Shown: piece by piece, positions 45,787-59,200 of the stretch
Position numbering within the stretch: position 1 is the stretch's first letter
Layout of the letters: each line of letters opens with the position of its first letter
Assembly: GCA_039654915.1 (NCBI GenBank)
Contig: CM077597.1
Location: forward strand, 56,386,001 to 56,450,000
Reading direction: 5' to 3'
Source: Aquilaria yunnanensis
Taxonomy: Eukaryota > Streptophyta > Magnoliopsida > Malvales > Thymelaeaceae
DNA length: 64,000 nt
Notes under the pieces: generated by a model
The model's input: the letters and a program-made list of their open reading frames with translations, nothing else
What the model was told of the DNA's origin: nothing
Databases searched by the model: none
Position numbers and translations under genes: made by a program

Positions 45787-46343
45787 GTCCTGTCACGTAG
45801 GGCTACGCTTGTCGCAGCTCATGGCCCGAGGAGCCTTCAGGCGGCTAGGGGCTCCTACGCCCAGAAGTATGGATGACATCCGTCTATACACGTGTCATAA
45901 TCCGAAGGGCTCACCCCCTCTTATATATTTCAAGGGAATGGCCATCATTTGGGGGGACTCTCTCTCCCTCTCCCTCTTCTTTCTGCCCTCAAGAGGACAC
46001 AACAGGCAAGAAGCTTGGACCCTGACTACTCCCTCTCCACCGCCCAAAGCACTGACTTGGGCGTCGGAGGCTCCTCCCCGGAAATCACTCCGGGGGCCTC
46101 CTAACCCCTGTTTTCTATGTGTTTCAGGTAGGCCCTCCGGAGGAATCCCCGTTTCGGACTCTCTCTCCCATGCTGGATGTCCTTCTCGGCCTCACCGTGC
46201 CTCCCACACGAGGATGCTGCCGGCCATCACAAGTGACCCCCACAGAGCACCTTCCGCTGGTACTCACCCGTACCTCCTGAAGTCCCTGTCGCCTTCACCA
46301 CGACACACAGTGGTGCTGATGCCCCCCCCGCCATTAGGAGGCA

Positions 46344-47760
46344 AACGCAGGAAACCTCCACATCCGCCCAAATGTGAAATACTTGATGGTCACCTTTGCC
46401 ACAAAGGATGGAGATGTTGAGATCTTCATCGACTAAGGGGAGGTGAGGAAAGTATTTGTCAAAGAGAGAAAGGCCCTGGTGATAAATTGCGCACAGACTA
46501 CGGGAGCGAAGATCGGACTCGTAGGAGTGCCAAAGGGAGAAAGAACTGAAGATTATGACAAAATAGAAATGGAAGATATAGAACTTGTCCCAGGCCGAAA
46601 TACCCAAATAGGTAAAAAATTGGATGAAGGTGACAAGGAAAAACTTGTATCTTTCCTATTAATGAATAAAGATCTGTTTGCCTACTCACCGAAGGACATG
46701 CCTGGGGTAGACCCTCGCACAATTCAACATAGCCTTAAAGTACGCCCAGAGGCGAAGCCCATCCGTCAAAAAAAGTGAAGCCTCTTGGCGCACAAAAATA
46801 ACTTTATAAAAACCGAAGTCCAGTACTTAGTAGACGCAGGTGTAATTAGAGAAGCCAAATACCCCGAATGGCTTAGTAATGTGGTTATCGCTACAAAAGA
46901 AGGGAGTGAAAAGCTTCGAATGTGCATTGACTTCTGAAACGTGAATTACGCTTGCCCCAAGGATTCGTATCCTCTGCCCCCAATAGACCAGTTGGTGGAA
47001 TCGACCGCCTAGTATGGTCTCTTGAGTTTCCTTGACACCTTCAGTAGGTATCACCAAATCAGGATGGACCCATAAGATGAGGAAAAAATCTCCTTTATCA
47101 TCGAATTTGGCACATATTGCTACATCAGAATGCCCTTCGGGCTTAAAAATGTAGGAGCCACCTACCAGAGGCTAATGAACAAGGTCTTCAATGACTAAAT
47201 AGGGAGGAACATGGAAGTCTATGTCGATGATATGATAGTTAAGAGCAGAGTGCCTAGCAGTTACATCACAGACTTGGAGGAAACTTTCCGCCAACTGAGA
47301 ACCTTCGGAATCCGCCTCGATCCCGAAAAATGCATCTTCGGTGTAAGCACGGGTAAGTTCCTCGGGCTTATGGTGTCGGAAAGGGGTATCAATGCCAATC
47401 CAAAAAAGGTCAAAGCGCTACTAGGATTTTGAACTCCCGCCACAACAAAGGACGTGTAAAGGCTCACAGGGAGAATAATGTCCCTTAGTAGGTTTATCCC
47501 CAGATATGGGGATCGATGCAGACCGTTCTTTAAGGTCCTCACCAAGGCAGCAAAAAATGGTGGCGACCTCAAAAACGATATGCATCCTTGGAACGAAGAT
47601 TGCCAAAAGGCCTGGGAAAAGCTTAAGGTCTACCTGACTCATCTACCTACACTCTAGCAGCAATGGGAGTCGGAACCCCTCATACTGTACCTCACCGTTA
47701 CTGAAAAGGCACTAAGTTTGGTTATAGTGAACAAAGAAGAGGTGGAACAATGGCTAGTAT
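46344..47760 (+). pseudogene. T3 reverse transcriptase
   Basis: One frame runs from about 46363 to the B insertion with nine stops and no frameshift. Visible RT features: PIRQKK entry segment, YLVDAGVIREAKYPEWLSNV, fingers and palm with RMPFGLKN, catalytic YVDD near 47220-47231, then FGIRLDPEKCIFGV and RLTGRIMSLSRF, followed by the start of RNase H. Stops lie at 46434, 46776, 46935, 47010, 47073, 47196, 47430, 47457 and 47655. The catalytic aspartates survive, but no full-length product is possible. After the TSD the frame resumes exactly at 59514. Confidence 0.8.
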
Positions 47761-50700
47761 TGTCAGGACCACCAGTTAGTACTTGGCTATGGCCAAGAAG
47801 AGAATGATGAAGACATGAAATTAAGTACAAGAGGGACTTGTTTGAACATGGTCTTAGTGATGAGAATACAAGACTATGTGAATTATGTGTTTTAATTACA
47901 CATACAAAAGTTCTATGTGAACTATGCCATGAAATAAAGTTCTAGTACCAAACTGGACTGGTAACTAGTGACTAACATGGAACTATGCAATACTATGGGC
48001 CAAATTGCACATACATGAAAAACTATGTATGACTTGGCAAGAAATAAAGTTTGAAGACTCAATTGAAAACCTTGGACTAGTGCTGGAATTAAAACTACAA
48101 ACCAAGGATGGACAAATTTAGCCATGCAATTTTGTGAGATGGCTAAAGAGGAGGTAAGCCAATATTGTGGCTCTTGGTCAATGGGCAGCCAACTTGACTT
48201 AAATTAATTAATTGGAAGTGTTAGTGGAGCTATTAAAATATTGGAAGTTGCCTAGTGGAGCCATTAAAATAAGGTAAACCTTGGACAAAGATATGAATTG
48301 TTTATTCATGGTGGAGCATGATTGATTTGTTTATTGGTGATGATGGAAGATGGAATTAATTATTGCTAAAAGAATGGTGTGATGGACGAATTTTATATGG
48401 TATAATAATGCAATTATGTCCACATTTTGTGTACTTGGCATGTGGGCCAACAATTTAAAAAGAAATGCTGGAAATTGCATTGAATTTGGTGGCTAGAATG
48501 GAAGTATGGAGACATGGAGGGTTGGAGGCGCCATGCAATTTAGTTGGGGGATTTTCTTGGCATTTAAGCCAACTTGGGTAAATTAATTGAAGGCTGGAAG
48601 CCTTTGTCCGCCACCCAAATTGCAGCTCCCATTCTTTGACCAAATATTATATGGAAGGGTTTTTGGTGCTTGGGAGAATATTGCATTGTACAATGCTGAA
48701 ATTTATTGTTTAATGGGCACTTGAGTGGGCGGCCTTCTTATGCAGCAAACATTCCTTGGAGTTGTCATTTAGTTGCTGCCTTCGTTGGTTTTGGAGAGCA
48801 CTTGGCCGAAACACAAAGCTCTTCCATGTTCTTCCATGTTCTTGCTTGTTCTTCACTTGTTCATCTTGATTCTTGGCCGAAACTTGAGTGTTCTTGAGTG
48901 TACATCCAAATTTCCAGCAAAACTCTTGAAGATACCTTGTTGAGCGTCAAGATTTGAGCTTGTTCTTGAAGGAACAAGGCATGGCCGAATATGTTCATGC
49001 ATGTTCATGAAGTTCTCTTGAAGTTTACTTGGTGTTCTTGGTGTTGCATGTTGATTTGGAGCTCGGTTGTGCAAGTCCAGAATTTTCAGCCTTGTTCTTG
49101 AGGTAAAGGCTCAAGAGTACTTAAATCCATGGTATGTTTTCCATGAATAAGAGTTATATTGACTAAAGGAAGGCTGTATTGTGTTAGGAGAACCTTGGAC
49201 CGAAAGTTTGAAGCTAAACCACCAAAGAACACTAGTTGGCGGAATGGTGTGCATGTTTGTTCTTGAGTGTTCTTGGTGAGTTCATGGTGTTTTGGCATGG
49301 AAATGATGATTTCATGAGTTTATGTGAATGATATGTGAAACTCATGGTGGCTGTGTTTATGGCCGAAAATGAAAGGTAACTTGGACTTGGAGATTGAAGC
49401 TTGGATTAAGACATTCAAGCTTGTGTTGGACAAACTAACCAAAACACCATTGAAGTTGAAGTTTCAAACTTAACTTGGAAGAAATCCAACAAGGCCGAAT
49501 TTACTCAAGCTAAAAAGTGTGGTAAGGATTCATGAATTACTTGTGCTTGGTATATTTTCCATGATTAATGACAAGTAATTGAAGCTACTAATTGATGGTC
49601 AAGATTTGCCAAGTGATGTTAGTATGCTTGAAGGGCAATATGGAATTAATGGTTCCATGGGTTGATTAGCTAATCAATGAATGGCAAGTGTAAAGTTCTT
49701 GGTGGGTTTGGCCAATCCATCAAGCACTTGAGAGCTCGAGGGGAATGGAGATGATTTCATGAAGAAATGGTGTGCAAAATTGTACATGAGCACTTGCTAG
49801 TGGCTATGGCCGAATTGAAGAAGTGGTGTGTGTGTGAGTTTGTGTGCTTTTGTTGATTGATTGTGCATGCTAACCAACTTATTATTGATATATGTTGAAT
49901 ATAGGCTTCGGCCAAATTGTATTTTCCTTGTCTTTGTGTCTTTGGATGTAGGTACTAGCTTGATTATGGAGGTTAAGCTTATGCTTAACAATATGAACTC
50001 CTTTGGAGTTGTGTGAATCCTTACTGAGTTTTAAACTCACTGCCCTTATTGGTTGAATTTTCAGGAAAAGGTAAAGAGCTTGAGTAATTGTGCTTCTGTT
50101 TGGACTTCTTGGTTTTTGTGTACCAAGTTTACTTATTGTCCAAGGTATGTGTGCCAACAAATTCTTGGCTTGAAATGTGCATTTTATTCCATGGTCTTAT
50201 GTAGGCCGAATTTAATGGATTAAGTTTTGCAGGAGATTAGCTGTGGGACTTGAGCTAGGAGGTGTTGGTTGAGTGGGCTTTTGGCATTTGAGACTTGGTG
50301 GGCTTTGGAGACCAATAACTTGGTCTTTTGGACTTGTACCTATAGTGCACATTTTGTAGTACCCTTTGAGCATTATGGGTAGTTGTGTACATATGGGCTA
50401 TGTGAGAATTGGGCTGCAAGTTTTGGGCCCATTTGCATCCTTGGCATGATTGCCATGTAGTTGTTGTTAAGTTGTGGACTTAAGCACTTTAGGGCCCATG
50501 TTGGACTTATGCATTTTGGGCCTTAGTGGACTTTGTATGTTGGACTTGTTGGCTGTATGTTAGCCAAGTTTCTTTGGACTTTATGACTATCAGCATGATG
50601 TTTTGATGTTGGCTTCCTTGTGTACTATACTTGGCCGAATGCTCATCATCATATATGTATGTGTTTTCAAGCTTGAAAATGGATATGGGCTTCTTTGTTG

Positions 50701-51010
50701 CCATGCATAAGACTAGTACACTTGATTGCACACAAGTTAAGCACTTAAAGGAAAAAGTGCAAGTGTTGCTTGTTTTGCAAGTAATGGGTTGGGCTTGCTT
50801 AAGCTGCAAGGTCTTGGTCTAAAATAAGCAGGGACATCCTGGGCCACCTCCCAGGCCAATAAAAAGAATGCCCAATAATCTACTTAATGAAGGTTAGGTA
50901 ACTAAACTCTGATGATAACTCTTAAAGACCCAAGTATTCTGGACCTTCAGGGTAGTGGTTGGTGAGAGGCACAGAGTGTGCATGGGCTGGGGCCTGTGTG
51001 GGGTGTGACA
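47761..51010 (+). repeat. 5' LTR of B
   Basis: A 3,250-bp LTR from TGTCAGGACC to GGTGTGACA. TGGCCGAA or a close variant occurs about eight times (near 48802, 48876, 48983, 49360, 49495, 49808, 50205, 50632). The last ~500 bp resemble the LARD LTR and the fragment at 2381-2847. Small ORFs here repeat in the 3' LTR and have no recognised domain. Confidence 0.95.
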
Positions 51011-51027
51011 GAGCAGACCTGCTGCGG

Positions 51028-51039
51028 TGGTATCAGAGC
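51028..51039 (+). promoter_or_regulatory. Primer binding site of B
   Basis: TGGTATCAGAGC (initiator tRNA-Met type), 17 bases after the LTR. This spacer is longer than in A (7) or the LARD (4). Confidence 0.9.
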
Positions 51040-51146
51040 AGGATTTGAGAAGTAGTTAGCCTAGTCAAGTTCCCACATAGGGTCACATAAGACATGCATA
51101 TGCATACATGGATATATATAAATGGCTGCAATTTTAAAGTGCAAGA

Positions 51147-54100
51147 ATGAGAACTAGAGCCAGGGAAAGAAATACCCTGAGACAAGTTGCTCAAAAAGAG
51201 CATACCTTGGCCAGAGAGCCAAGTGCCAGGCAAGAGATGCCTGATGAAACTGCCCAAAGGCAGGATGCACAAGAAAATCATAACTTGGCAAGACAGCCAA
51301 ATACCAGGTCCCAGATACCTGAACCCAGCAGAAACAGAGAAGACAGAATGGAACAGATGATGGAAAACTTACAGGTAACAATGACACAGATAGTGACTGG
51401 AATGCAACTCTTGGCTAGAGGCCAACCTCCAGTACAGGAAAACCCAGAACAGGTGCAAACAGGAGAAAATTCTAAAACAGAAGGTAGAAGAGTGGGAAGG
51501 AGACCTGGCAAAGAGCCAGTGGATTTGGATCAGCACAGCAATAATGGAGGTATTCCAGAAGAGGAAACTGATGAAGAGAAAAGACATCCCAGATCAAGGA
51601 GGATGAGGTCTGAAATCAGGCAGGAGCATAAAACTGAAGAGGAAAGTGATAGCCCAGACCTTGAGGAGCTAGATGCATATATATACAGCAGGAGGACTGA
51701 GCCTCTCCCTGAACACCCAGCTAGAGGAAGAACATATAGAGAAAGGACCAGAAATTCAACTGCCAACAGAGGAAGGCATAGAAGGAGTGAATTAAAGGAG
51801 GGCCAGCTGGAGGGATTCCTGGCATTGAAACCTCCTATCTACAGAGGTGGTTGTGAACCAGATGAGGCGGAGTTCTGGATTTATCAGTTAGAAAAGATTT
51901 TTGAAAGAATGGAGGTGACAGCTACTCAGAAGGTACTTCTGGCTACATTCAGGCTGGAAGGCCATGCAGAGCTGTGGTGGAGAACGGTTCAGAGGACACA
52001 CCAGGAGAGGAACCGCAGGAAACCACTTTTGATGAGAAGATCCATGAGGTGGCTAGACTTTCTCAGAGTCTTCCACCAACAGTATGTGAGCGAGGCTCAA
52101 AAGGATAAGAAACATGTAGAATTTGATCAGTTAAAGCAAGGAAATCTCAGTGTTCTTGAGTATGAGCAGAGGTTTAATAGCCTGATCAGATATGCACCCC
52201 AATACAATGGTGAGGAGGAGCTGAAGACAAAGAGATTTGTGAGGGGTCTAAGACCTGAACTGAGGCAAATCCTCAGAGCAGTTGGAGCCAGAGACTATTA
52301 TTCTGTGATGCAAAGTGCATTGGCATTGGAGCAAGAATTTCAGGAGCAGTATAGAAGTGGCCCTGGAAGTAGCAGCAGAGTTCAGAAAGGCCAGTTTCAG
52401 AAGAGGCCAAGAGAAGAGGCTGAGCATAATGGGAGCAGAAAAGGATTTAAGCAGGAGAAGGGACCACAGACACCTGGTCCCCAATGCTCCAAGTGTGGGA
52501 AGTTCCATGGCTATAAGCCATGCTATAAAGCTTCCAGTGGTTGCCACAAGTGTGGGGCCCAAGACCATTGGGTCAAGGATTGCCCAAAAAGAATTGGAGA
52601 TAGAAGTATGCTGGGAAGGTATAATCCCAGAGTTCCATTTGGACAAGCTTCCATGCCCCAGAAAAGGGCACCTGTGCCATTTCAGGATGGAAGGCAGGCA
52701 CAGAGAGCAGCACAGGACCAGAAAAGGACACATGTACCTCCTGGTAGGATATTCCAGTTGGAGACTTCCAGGAAAATACCTGGTACTCATGATGCTGATG
52801 CAGGATCTATGGACAAGGAAACTAGCCAGCAGAAGGCTAGAAGGGCCTTAAAAGGTACCATTTACCTTAATGGCCAGTTAACTATTGCCTTGTTCGATAC
52901 TGGAGCTTCATTATCTGTGATATCTGCTAGCTTGGCTAAAGTCATGAACTTAGAAGTAAAACATATGACTGATGTGTATGTGGTTAGAACTGCTGGAAAA
53001 GAAGTATTATTTACATACCAGATGGTGGAAAATTGTGAAGTCCAGATAGACAAGCAGAAACTAAAAGCAAGATTTTTAGTACTGGACACCAATGAATATG
53101 GTGTAATACTGGGCATGGATTGGCTCAGTGGAAATAAAGCAGTTATAGACTGTCATCCTAGGCAGTTAGTGATACCTGGTTGCAAACCATACCAGCTAGA
53201 TAAATCACTAGAGTTGCCTATGGATCACCAAATTGAAGTAGTGAAACTAATAACTCTGGATAATGAACATGAGTGCCTGGAACTTAATGACCAGGAAGCA
53301 GCTGAAGAACTTAGACAAATTCCTATAGTCCAGAATTTTCCAGGAGTGTTTCCTACTGACTTACCTGGATTACCACCCAAAAGAGAAGTAGAATTTGAGA
53401 TTAAACTGGTACCTGGATCAACTCCAGCATTCGCTGCCCCATATAGGATGGCAGTGCCAGAAATGGTAGAATTGAAGAAGCAGTTGGATGAACTGCTTGA
53501 GAAAGGGTTCATCAGACCCAGTGTGTCTCCTTGGGGAGCACCTGTACTGTTTGTGAAGAAAAAGGATGGAACCCTTAGGCTCTGTATAGATTACAGAAAA
53601 CTTAATGCCTTGACCATTAAGAACAAGTATCCTCTCCCCAGGATTGAGGACTTGTTTGACCAGTTGAAAGGAGCCAAGGTCTTTTCTAAAATAGACCTGA
53701 GATCTGGATATTTCCAGCTAAGAGTCAAGGAAGAGGACATACCTAAGACTGCATTCAGGACTAGGTATGGACACTTTGAATATACAGTAATGCCATTCGG
53801 GCTTACAAATGCACCTGCATTCTTTATGGATTTAATGCAGAGGGTGTTTAGAGCACACCTGGACCACTTTGTGGTTGTATTCATTGATGACATCTTGGTA
53901 TATTCCAAGGATGAAGAAACTCACAAAGAACATCTGAGTATAGTGCTTGGTTTGCTCCAAGAGAATAAGCTTTATGGAAAGCTAAGTAAATGCAAATTTT
54001 GGACAAAGGAGATTGCATTTTTAGGTCACATAATTAATGACCAAGGGTTGGCTGTAGATCCTGAAAAGGTGAGCTCAATCCTGAATTGGAAACAACCTCA

Positions 54101-56246
54101 GAATGTGAGGGAAATTAGAAGTTTCCTTGGGTTGGCTGGCTATTACAGAAGGTTTGTGCCAAAGTTTTCTGTTATAGCAGCACCCATGACTCAATTAATC
54201 AGGAAGAACCAGAAATTTATCTGGGAAACAAAGTGTGAAGAAAGTTTCCAAGAGCTTAAAAGAAGGCTGACAACAGCCCCTGTACTAGTCCTCCCAGACC
54301 CTGAAAAGGAATATGAGGTGTATGCTGATGCATCTCATATAGGACTAGGATGTGTCCTAATGCAGGAAAAGCAAGCCATATCTTTTGGCTCTAGACAGTT
54401 AAGATCCCATGAAAAGAAATATCCAGTACATGACCTGGAATTGGCAGCAGTAGTCTTTGCCTTGAAACAATGGAGGCACTATCTTCTTGGTAATAAATTC
54501 CAAGTTTTTACAGACCACAAAAGTCTCAAGTACTTGTTCACTCAGAAAGACCTAAACATGAGGCAAAGAAGATGGTTAGAGTACTTGAAAGACTTTGACT
54601 GTGTGATTGAATACACAGTAGGAAAGGCCAATGTTGTGGCAGATGCCCTGAGCAGGAATTATACAGGAGTGCTCAAGGGTGGAGAAATAGAACAAAAGGC
54701 AGAAATCCTTAGCCTTACTTGTTTAGCAAGTCAATGGCTAACCTGGGAAGGTGACCTACTTAAGGTACTCACCATTACCCCAGAATGGAAGGAGCTCATT
54801 AAAGAAGCTCAGGCCAAAGATGAAAACCTGGGATTAATATCTGGGCAAAGTAAAGGAGAACTTTTCCAAGGGTTTTCTTACAAGCAAGGAATGTTGCATT
54901 TCCAGGGAAGATTATATGTACCTGAAAAGGAAAATCTGAGAATTCAGATCCTGGAGGAGGCACATTCCAGTAAACTAAGTATGCACCCAGGGGCTACCAA
55001 AATGTACCATGCCCTCAAAGCTTACTTTTGGTGGCCATACTTGAAGAAGGATATAAGTGCTCATGTAGCCAAATGTGAGGTGTGTCAGCAAGTAAAGGTT
55101 GAACACCAAAAGCCAGGGGGAAAGCTTCAAAGCTTACCCATACCTGAGAGAAAGTGGGGATCCATATCAATGGATTTTGTGGTAGGAATGCCATTGACAA
55201 GGAGAAAACATAATGCCATTTGGGTCATAGTGGACAGGTTGACCAAGGCAGCCCACTTTCTTCCCATGAATCTCACTGACTCCCTGGACAAGTTAGCCCA
55301 GCTTTATGTCAGAGAGATAGTCAGACTGCATGGGGTACCTGATGATATTGTGTCTGATAGAGACCCTAGATTTGTCTCTAGGTTTTGGAAATCTTTACAT
55401 CAGGCACTGGGGACTGAGCTTAAATTTAGCTCTGCTTACCATCCACAAACAGATGGGCAGACCGAGAGAACTATCCAAACTCTGGAAGACATGTTAAGGT
55501 GTTGTGTCATAGATTTCCAGGGTGAATGGGATGTACATCTTCCACTTGTGGAGTTCTCATATAACAATAGCTATCACTCAGTGATAGGGATGGCCCCTTA
55601 TGAAGCCTTGTATGGCAGGAAGTGTATAACTCCCCATTGCTGGCATCAGCCAGAGGATAAACTGGAATTGGGACCAGAAATTATCCAAGAAACCACTCAA
55701 AAGATCAAATTAATCCAAGCTAGGATCAAAGCTGCAAATGACAGGCAGCAATCCTATGCTAACCTGAAAAGGAGGAGAGACCTGGAATTCCAAGAAGGTG
55801 ACTGGGTGTGGCTTAAAGTTTCTCCTATGAAAGGAGTGATAAGATTTGGGAAGAAAGGGAAACTGGCACCCAGATATATTGGGCCATTTCAAATACTGGC
55901 CAGAGTGGGAAATGTGGCATATCAGCTGGAATTGCCACCAGAGCTTGGACACATACATGATGTGTTTCATGTGAGCCTACTTAAGAAATATGTTCCCAGC
56001 TCTAAGCAGATAGAAATGCCTGCTAGTGTGCCTGTGGCACCAAACCTCTCTTATGAGGAAGAACCAACTCAATTCCTGGCCAGAGATACCAGAAAGTTGA
56101 GAAGCAGGTGGATCTCTATGATTAAAGTTCAGTGGAGTAACCACACTCCTGAAGAGGCAACCTGGGAAGTTGAACCAGAAATTGCCCAAAAGTACCCTCA
56201 ATTGTATGAAAGACTGGTGAGGAATTTGGAGGACCAAATTCTTTAA
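51147..56246 (+). CDS. Gag-pol polyprotein of B, complete
   Basis: A single 1,699-residue ORF starting ATG 51147 ([13 protein letters not shown]), 107 bp after the PBS. Residues 1-110 contain an internal repeat of the [14 protein letters not shown] type. The gag core is about 227-370, and the CCHC knuckle [14 protein letters not shown] about 465-478. Protease has [10 protein letters not shown] near 583. RT is about 740-970, with FIDD near 912. RNase H is about 1050-1175, with the first Asp in YADASH and a DHKSLKYLF segment. Integrase is about 1270-1500, with an HHCC domain, Asp in SMDFVVG near 1342, Asp in SDRDPRF near 1404 and Glu in GQTERT near 1440 (35 residues apart). A GPF module near 1578 precedes a chromodomain-like tail, [16 protein letters not shown]. 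No stop or frameshift. The product would be processed by its own protease and act in virus-like particles and the nucleus. Confidence 0.95.
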   Translation: MRTRARERNTLRQVAQKEHTLAREPSARQEMPDETAQRQDAQENHNLARQPNTRSQIPEPSRNREDRMEQMMENLQVTMTQIVTGMQLLARGQPPVQENPEQVQTGENSKTEGRRVGRRPGKEPVDLDQHSNNGGIPEEETDEEKRHPRSRRMRSEIRQEHKTEEESDSPDLEELDAYIYSRRTEPLPEHPARGRTYRERTRNSTANRGRHRRSELKEGQLEGFLALKPPIYRGGCEPDEAEFWIYQLEKIFERMEVTATQKVLLATFRLEGHAELWWRTVQRTHQERNRRKPLLMRRSMRWLDFLRVFHQQYVSEAQKDKKHVEFDQLKQGNLSVLEYEQRFNSLIRYAPQYNGEEELKTKRFVRGLRPELRQILRAVGARDYYSVMQSALALEQEFQEQYRSGPGSSSRVQKGQFQKRPREEAEHNGSRKGFKQEKGPQTPGPQCSKCGKFHGYKPCYKASSGCHKCGAQDHWVKDCPKRIGDRSMLGRYNPRVPFGQASMPQKRAPVPFQDGRQAQRAAQDQKRTHVPPGRIFQLETSRKIPGTHDADAGSMDKETSQQKARRALKGTIYLNGQLTIALFDTGASLSVISASLAKVMNLEVKHMTDVYVVRTAGKEVLFTYQMVENCEVQIDKQKLKARFLVLDTNEYGVILGMDWLSGNKAVIDCHPRQLVIPGCKPYQLDKSLELPMDHQIEVVKLITLDNEHECLELNDQEAAEELRQIPIVQNFPGVFPTDLPGLPPKREVEFEIKLVPGSTPAFAAPYRMAVPEMVELKKQLDELLEKGFIRPSVSPWGAPVLFVKKKDGTLRLCIDYRKLNALTIKNKYPLPRIEDLFDQLKGAKVFSKIDLRSGYFQLRVKEEDIPKTAFRTRYGHFEYTVMPFGLTNAPAFFMDLMQRVFRAHLDHFVVVFIDDILVYSKDEETHKEHLSIVLGLLQENKLYGKLSKCKFWTKEIAFLGHIINDQGLAVDPEKVSSILNWKQPQNVREIRSFLGLAGYYRRFVPKFSVIAAPMTQLIRKNQKFIWETKCEESFQELKRRLTTAPVLVLPDPEKEYEVYADASHIGLGCVLMQEKQAISFGSRQLRSHEKKYPVHDLELAAVVFALKQWRHYLLGNKFQVFTDHKSLKYLFTQKDLNMRQRRWLEYLKDFDCVIEYTVGKANVVADALSRNYTGVLKGGEIEQKAEILSLTCLASQWLTWEGDLLKVLTITPEWKELIKEAQAKDENLGLISGQSKGELFQGFSYKQGMLHFQGRLYVPEKENLRIQILEEAHSSKLSMHPGATKMYHALKAYFWWPYLKKDISAHVAKCEVCQQVKVEHQKPGGKLQSLPIPERKWGSISMDFVVGMPLTRRKHNAIWVIVDRLTKAAHFLPMNLTDSLDKLAQLYVREIVRLHGVPDDIVSDRDPRFVSRFWKSLHQALGTELKFSSAYHPQTDGQTERTIQTLEDMLRCCVIDFQGEWDVHLPLVEFSYNNSYHSVIGMAPYEALYGRKCITPHCWHQPEDKLELGPEIIQETTQKIKLIQARIKAANDRQQSYANLKRRRDLEFQEGDWVWLKVSPMKGVIRFGKKGKLAPRYIGPFQILARVGNVAYQLELPPELGHIHDVFHVSLLKKYVPSSKQIEMPASVPVAPNLSYEEEPTQFLARDTRKLRSRWISMIKVQWSNHTPEEATWEVEPEIAQKYPQLYERLVRNLEDQIL

Positions 56247-56258
56247 GGAGGGAGGAAT
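56245..56258 (+). promoter_or_regulatory. Polypurine tract of B
   Basis: AAGGAGGGAGGAAT lies between the ORF stop (TAA 56244-56246) and LTR start TGTCA at 56259. The upstream CCAAATTCTTT context is shared with the LARD. Confidence 0.9.
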
Positions 56259-59200
56259 TGTCAGGACCACCAGTTAGTACTTGGCTATGGCCAAGAAGAG
56301 AATGATGAAGACATGAAATTAAGTACAAGAGGGACTTGTTTGAACATGGTCTTAGTGATGAGAATACAAGACTATGTGAATTATGTGTTTTAATTACACA
56401 TACAAAAGTTCTATGTGAACTATGCCATGAAATAAAGTTCTAGTACCAAACTGGACTGGTAACTAGTGACTAACATGGAACTATGCAATACTATGGGCCA
56501 AATTGCACATACATGAAAAACTATGTATGACTTGGCAAGAAATAAAGTTTGAAGACTCAATTGAAAACCTTGGACTAGTGCTGGAATTAAAACTACAAAC
56601 CAAGGATGGACAAATTTAGCCATGCAATTTTGTGAGATGGCTAAAGAGGAAGTAAGCCAATATTGTGGCTCTTGGTCAATGGGCAGCCAACTTGACTTAA
56701 ATTAATTAATTGGAAGTGTTAGTGGAGCTATTAAAATATTGGAAGTTGCCTAGTGGAGCCATTAAAATAAGGTAAACCTTGGACAAAGATATGAATTGTT
56801 TATTCATGGTGGAGCATGATTGATTTGTTTATTGGTGATGATGGAAGATGGAATTAATTATTGCTAAAAGAATGGTGTGATGGACGAATTTTATATGGTA
56901 TAATAATGCAATTATGTCCACATTTTGTGTACTTGGCATGTGGGCCAACAATTTAAAAAGAAATGCTGGAAATTGCATTGAATTTGGTGGCTAGAATGGA
57001 AGTATGGAGACATGGAGGGTTGGAGGCGCCATGCAATTTAGTTGGGGGATTTTCTTGGCATTTAAGCCAACTTGGGTAAATTAATTGAAGGCTGGAAGCC
57101 TTTGTCCGCCACCCAAATTGCAGCTCCCATTCTTTGACCAAATATTATATGGAAGGGTTTTTGGTGCTTGGGAGAATATTGCATTGTACAATGCTGAAAT
57201 TTATTGTTTAATGGGCACTTGAGTGGGCGGCCTTCTTATGCAGCAAACATTCCTTGGAGTTGTCATTTAGTTGCTGCCTTCGTTGGTTTTGGAGAGCACT
57301 TGGCCGAAACACAAAGCTCTTCCATGTTCTTCCATGTTCTTGCTTGTTCTTCACTTGTTCATCTTGATTCTTGGCCGAAACTTGAGTGTTCTTGAGTGTA
57401 CATCCAAATTTCCAGCAAAACTCTTGAAGATACCTTGTTGAGCGTCAAGATTTGAGCTTGTTCTTGAAGGAACAAGGCATGGCCGAATATGTTCATGCAT
57501 GTTCATGAAGTTCTCTTGAAGTTTACTTGGTGTTCTTGGTGTTGCATGTTGATTTGGAGCTCGGTTGTGCAAGTCCAGAATTTTCAGCCTTGTTCTTGAG
57601 GTAAAGGCTCAAGAGTACTTAAATCCATGGTATGTTTTCCATGAATAAGAGTTATATTGACTAAAGGAAGGCTGTATTGTGTTAGGAGAACCTTGGACCG
57701 AAAGTTTGAAGCTAAACCACCAAAGAACACTAGTTGGCGGAATGGTGTGCATGTTTGTTCTTGAGTGTTCTTGGTGAGTTCATGGTGTTTTGGCATGGAA
57801 ATGATGATTTCATGAGTTTATGTGAATGATATGTGAAACTCATGGTGGCTGTGTTTATGGCCGAAAATGAAAGGTAACTTGGACTTGGAGATTGAAGCTT
57901 GGATTAAGACATTCAAGCTTGTGTTGGACAAACTAACCAAAACACCATTGAAGTTGAAGTTTCAAACTTAACTTGGAAGAAATCCAACAAGGCCGAATTT
58001 ACTCAAGCTAAAAAGTGTGGTAAGGATTCATGAATTACTTGTGCTTGGTATATTTTCCATGATTAATGACAAGTAATTGAAGCTACTAATTGATGGTCAA
58101 GATTTGCCAAGTGATGTTAGTATGCTTGAAGGGCAATATGGAATTAATGGTTCCATGGGTTGATTAGCTAATCAATGAATGGCAAGTGTAAAGTTCTTGG
58201 TGGGTTTGGCCAATCCATCAAGCACTTGAGAGCTCGAGGGGAATGGAGATGATTTCATGAAGAAATGGTGTGCAAAATTGTACATGAGCACTTGCTAGTG
58301 GCTATGGCCGAATTGAAGAAGTGGTGTGTGTGTGAGTTTGTGTGCTTTTGTTGATTGATTGTGCATGCTAACCAACTTATTATTGATATATGTTGAATAT
58401 AGGCTTCGGCCAAATTGTATTTTCCTTGTCTTTGTGTCTTTGGATGTAGGTACTAGCTTGATTATGGAGGTTAAGCTTATGCTTAACAATATGAACTCCT
58501 TTGGAGTTGTGTGAATCCTTACTGAGTTTTAAACTCACTGCCCTTATTGGTTGAATTTTCAGGAAAAGGTAAAGAGCTTGAGTAATTGTGCTTCTGTTTG
58601 GACTTCTTGGTTTTTGTGTACCAAGTTTACTTATTGTCCAAGGTATGTGTGCCAACAAATTCTTGGCTTGAAATGTGCATTTTATTCCATGGTCTTTTGT
58701 AGGCCGAACTTAATGGATTAAGTTTTGCAGGAGATTAGCTGTGGGACTTGAGCTAGGAGGTGTTGGTTGAGTGGGCTTTTGGCATTTGAGACTTGGTGGG
58801 CTTTGGAGACCAATAACTTGGTCTTTTGGACTTGTACCTATAGTGCACATTTTGTAGTACCCTTTGAGCATTATGGGTAGTTGTGTACATATGGGCTATG
58901 TGAGAATTGGGCTGCAAGTTTTGGGCCCATTTGCATCCTTGGCATGATTGCCATGTAGTTGTTGTTAAGTTGTGGACTTAAGCACTTTAGGGCCCATGTT
59001 GGACTTATGCATTTTGGGCCTTAGTGGACTTTGTATGTTGGACTTGTTGGCTGTATGTTAGCCAAGTTTCTTTGGACTTTATGACTATCAGCATGATGTT
59101 TTGATGTTGGCTTCCTTGTGTACTATACTTGGCCGAATGCTCATCATCATATATGTATGTGTTTTCAAGCTTGAAAATGGATATGGGCTTCTTTGTTGCC

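Larger units (their letters stand above)
6791..46338 (+). mobile_element. T2: decayed Tat-lineage element hosting A, S1 and S2
   Basis: Order in the plus direction: 5' LTR 6791-7885, PBS, start of gag to 8085, insertion of tandem element A, resumption at 37324, end of the gag piece, RNase H, integrase, antisense ORF region, PPT 42776-42785, then a 3' LTR starting at 42786 and running with two solo-LTR insertions to about 46338. Gag end, protease and RT are deleted near 37720. The left and right flanks of A join smoothly when aligned with the T1 gag, which proves they belong to one element. The 3' LTR loses similarity to the 5' LTR at about 46338, where the T3 pol frame follows, so T2 and T3 share this LTR or meet at a deletion. 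Confidence 0.7.
42786..46338 (+). repeat. LTR shared by T2 and T3, split by S1 and S2
   Basis: LTR pieces lie at 42786-42799, 44177-44370 and 45787-about 46338. Once S1, S2 and their duplications are removed, they read continuously like the T2 5' LTR, minus about 200 bp. CACGTG is at 45889-45894, with a TATATATT-type box near 45924. Similarity to the 5' LTR ends near 46338, just before the normal LTR end, PBS and gag, and the T3 pol frame follows directly. Confidence 0.7.

Noticed and set aside
47922..50822. Small ORFs in the B LTRs repeated at 56420-59320.
   Set aside because: Same reason: LTR copies, low-complexity translations and no recognised domain.
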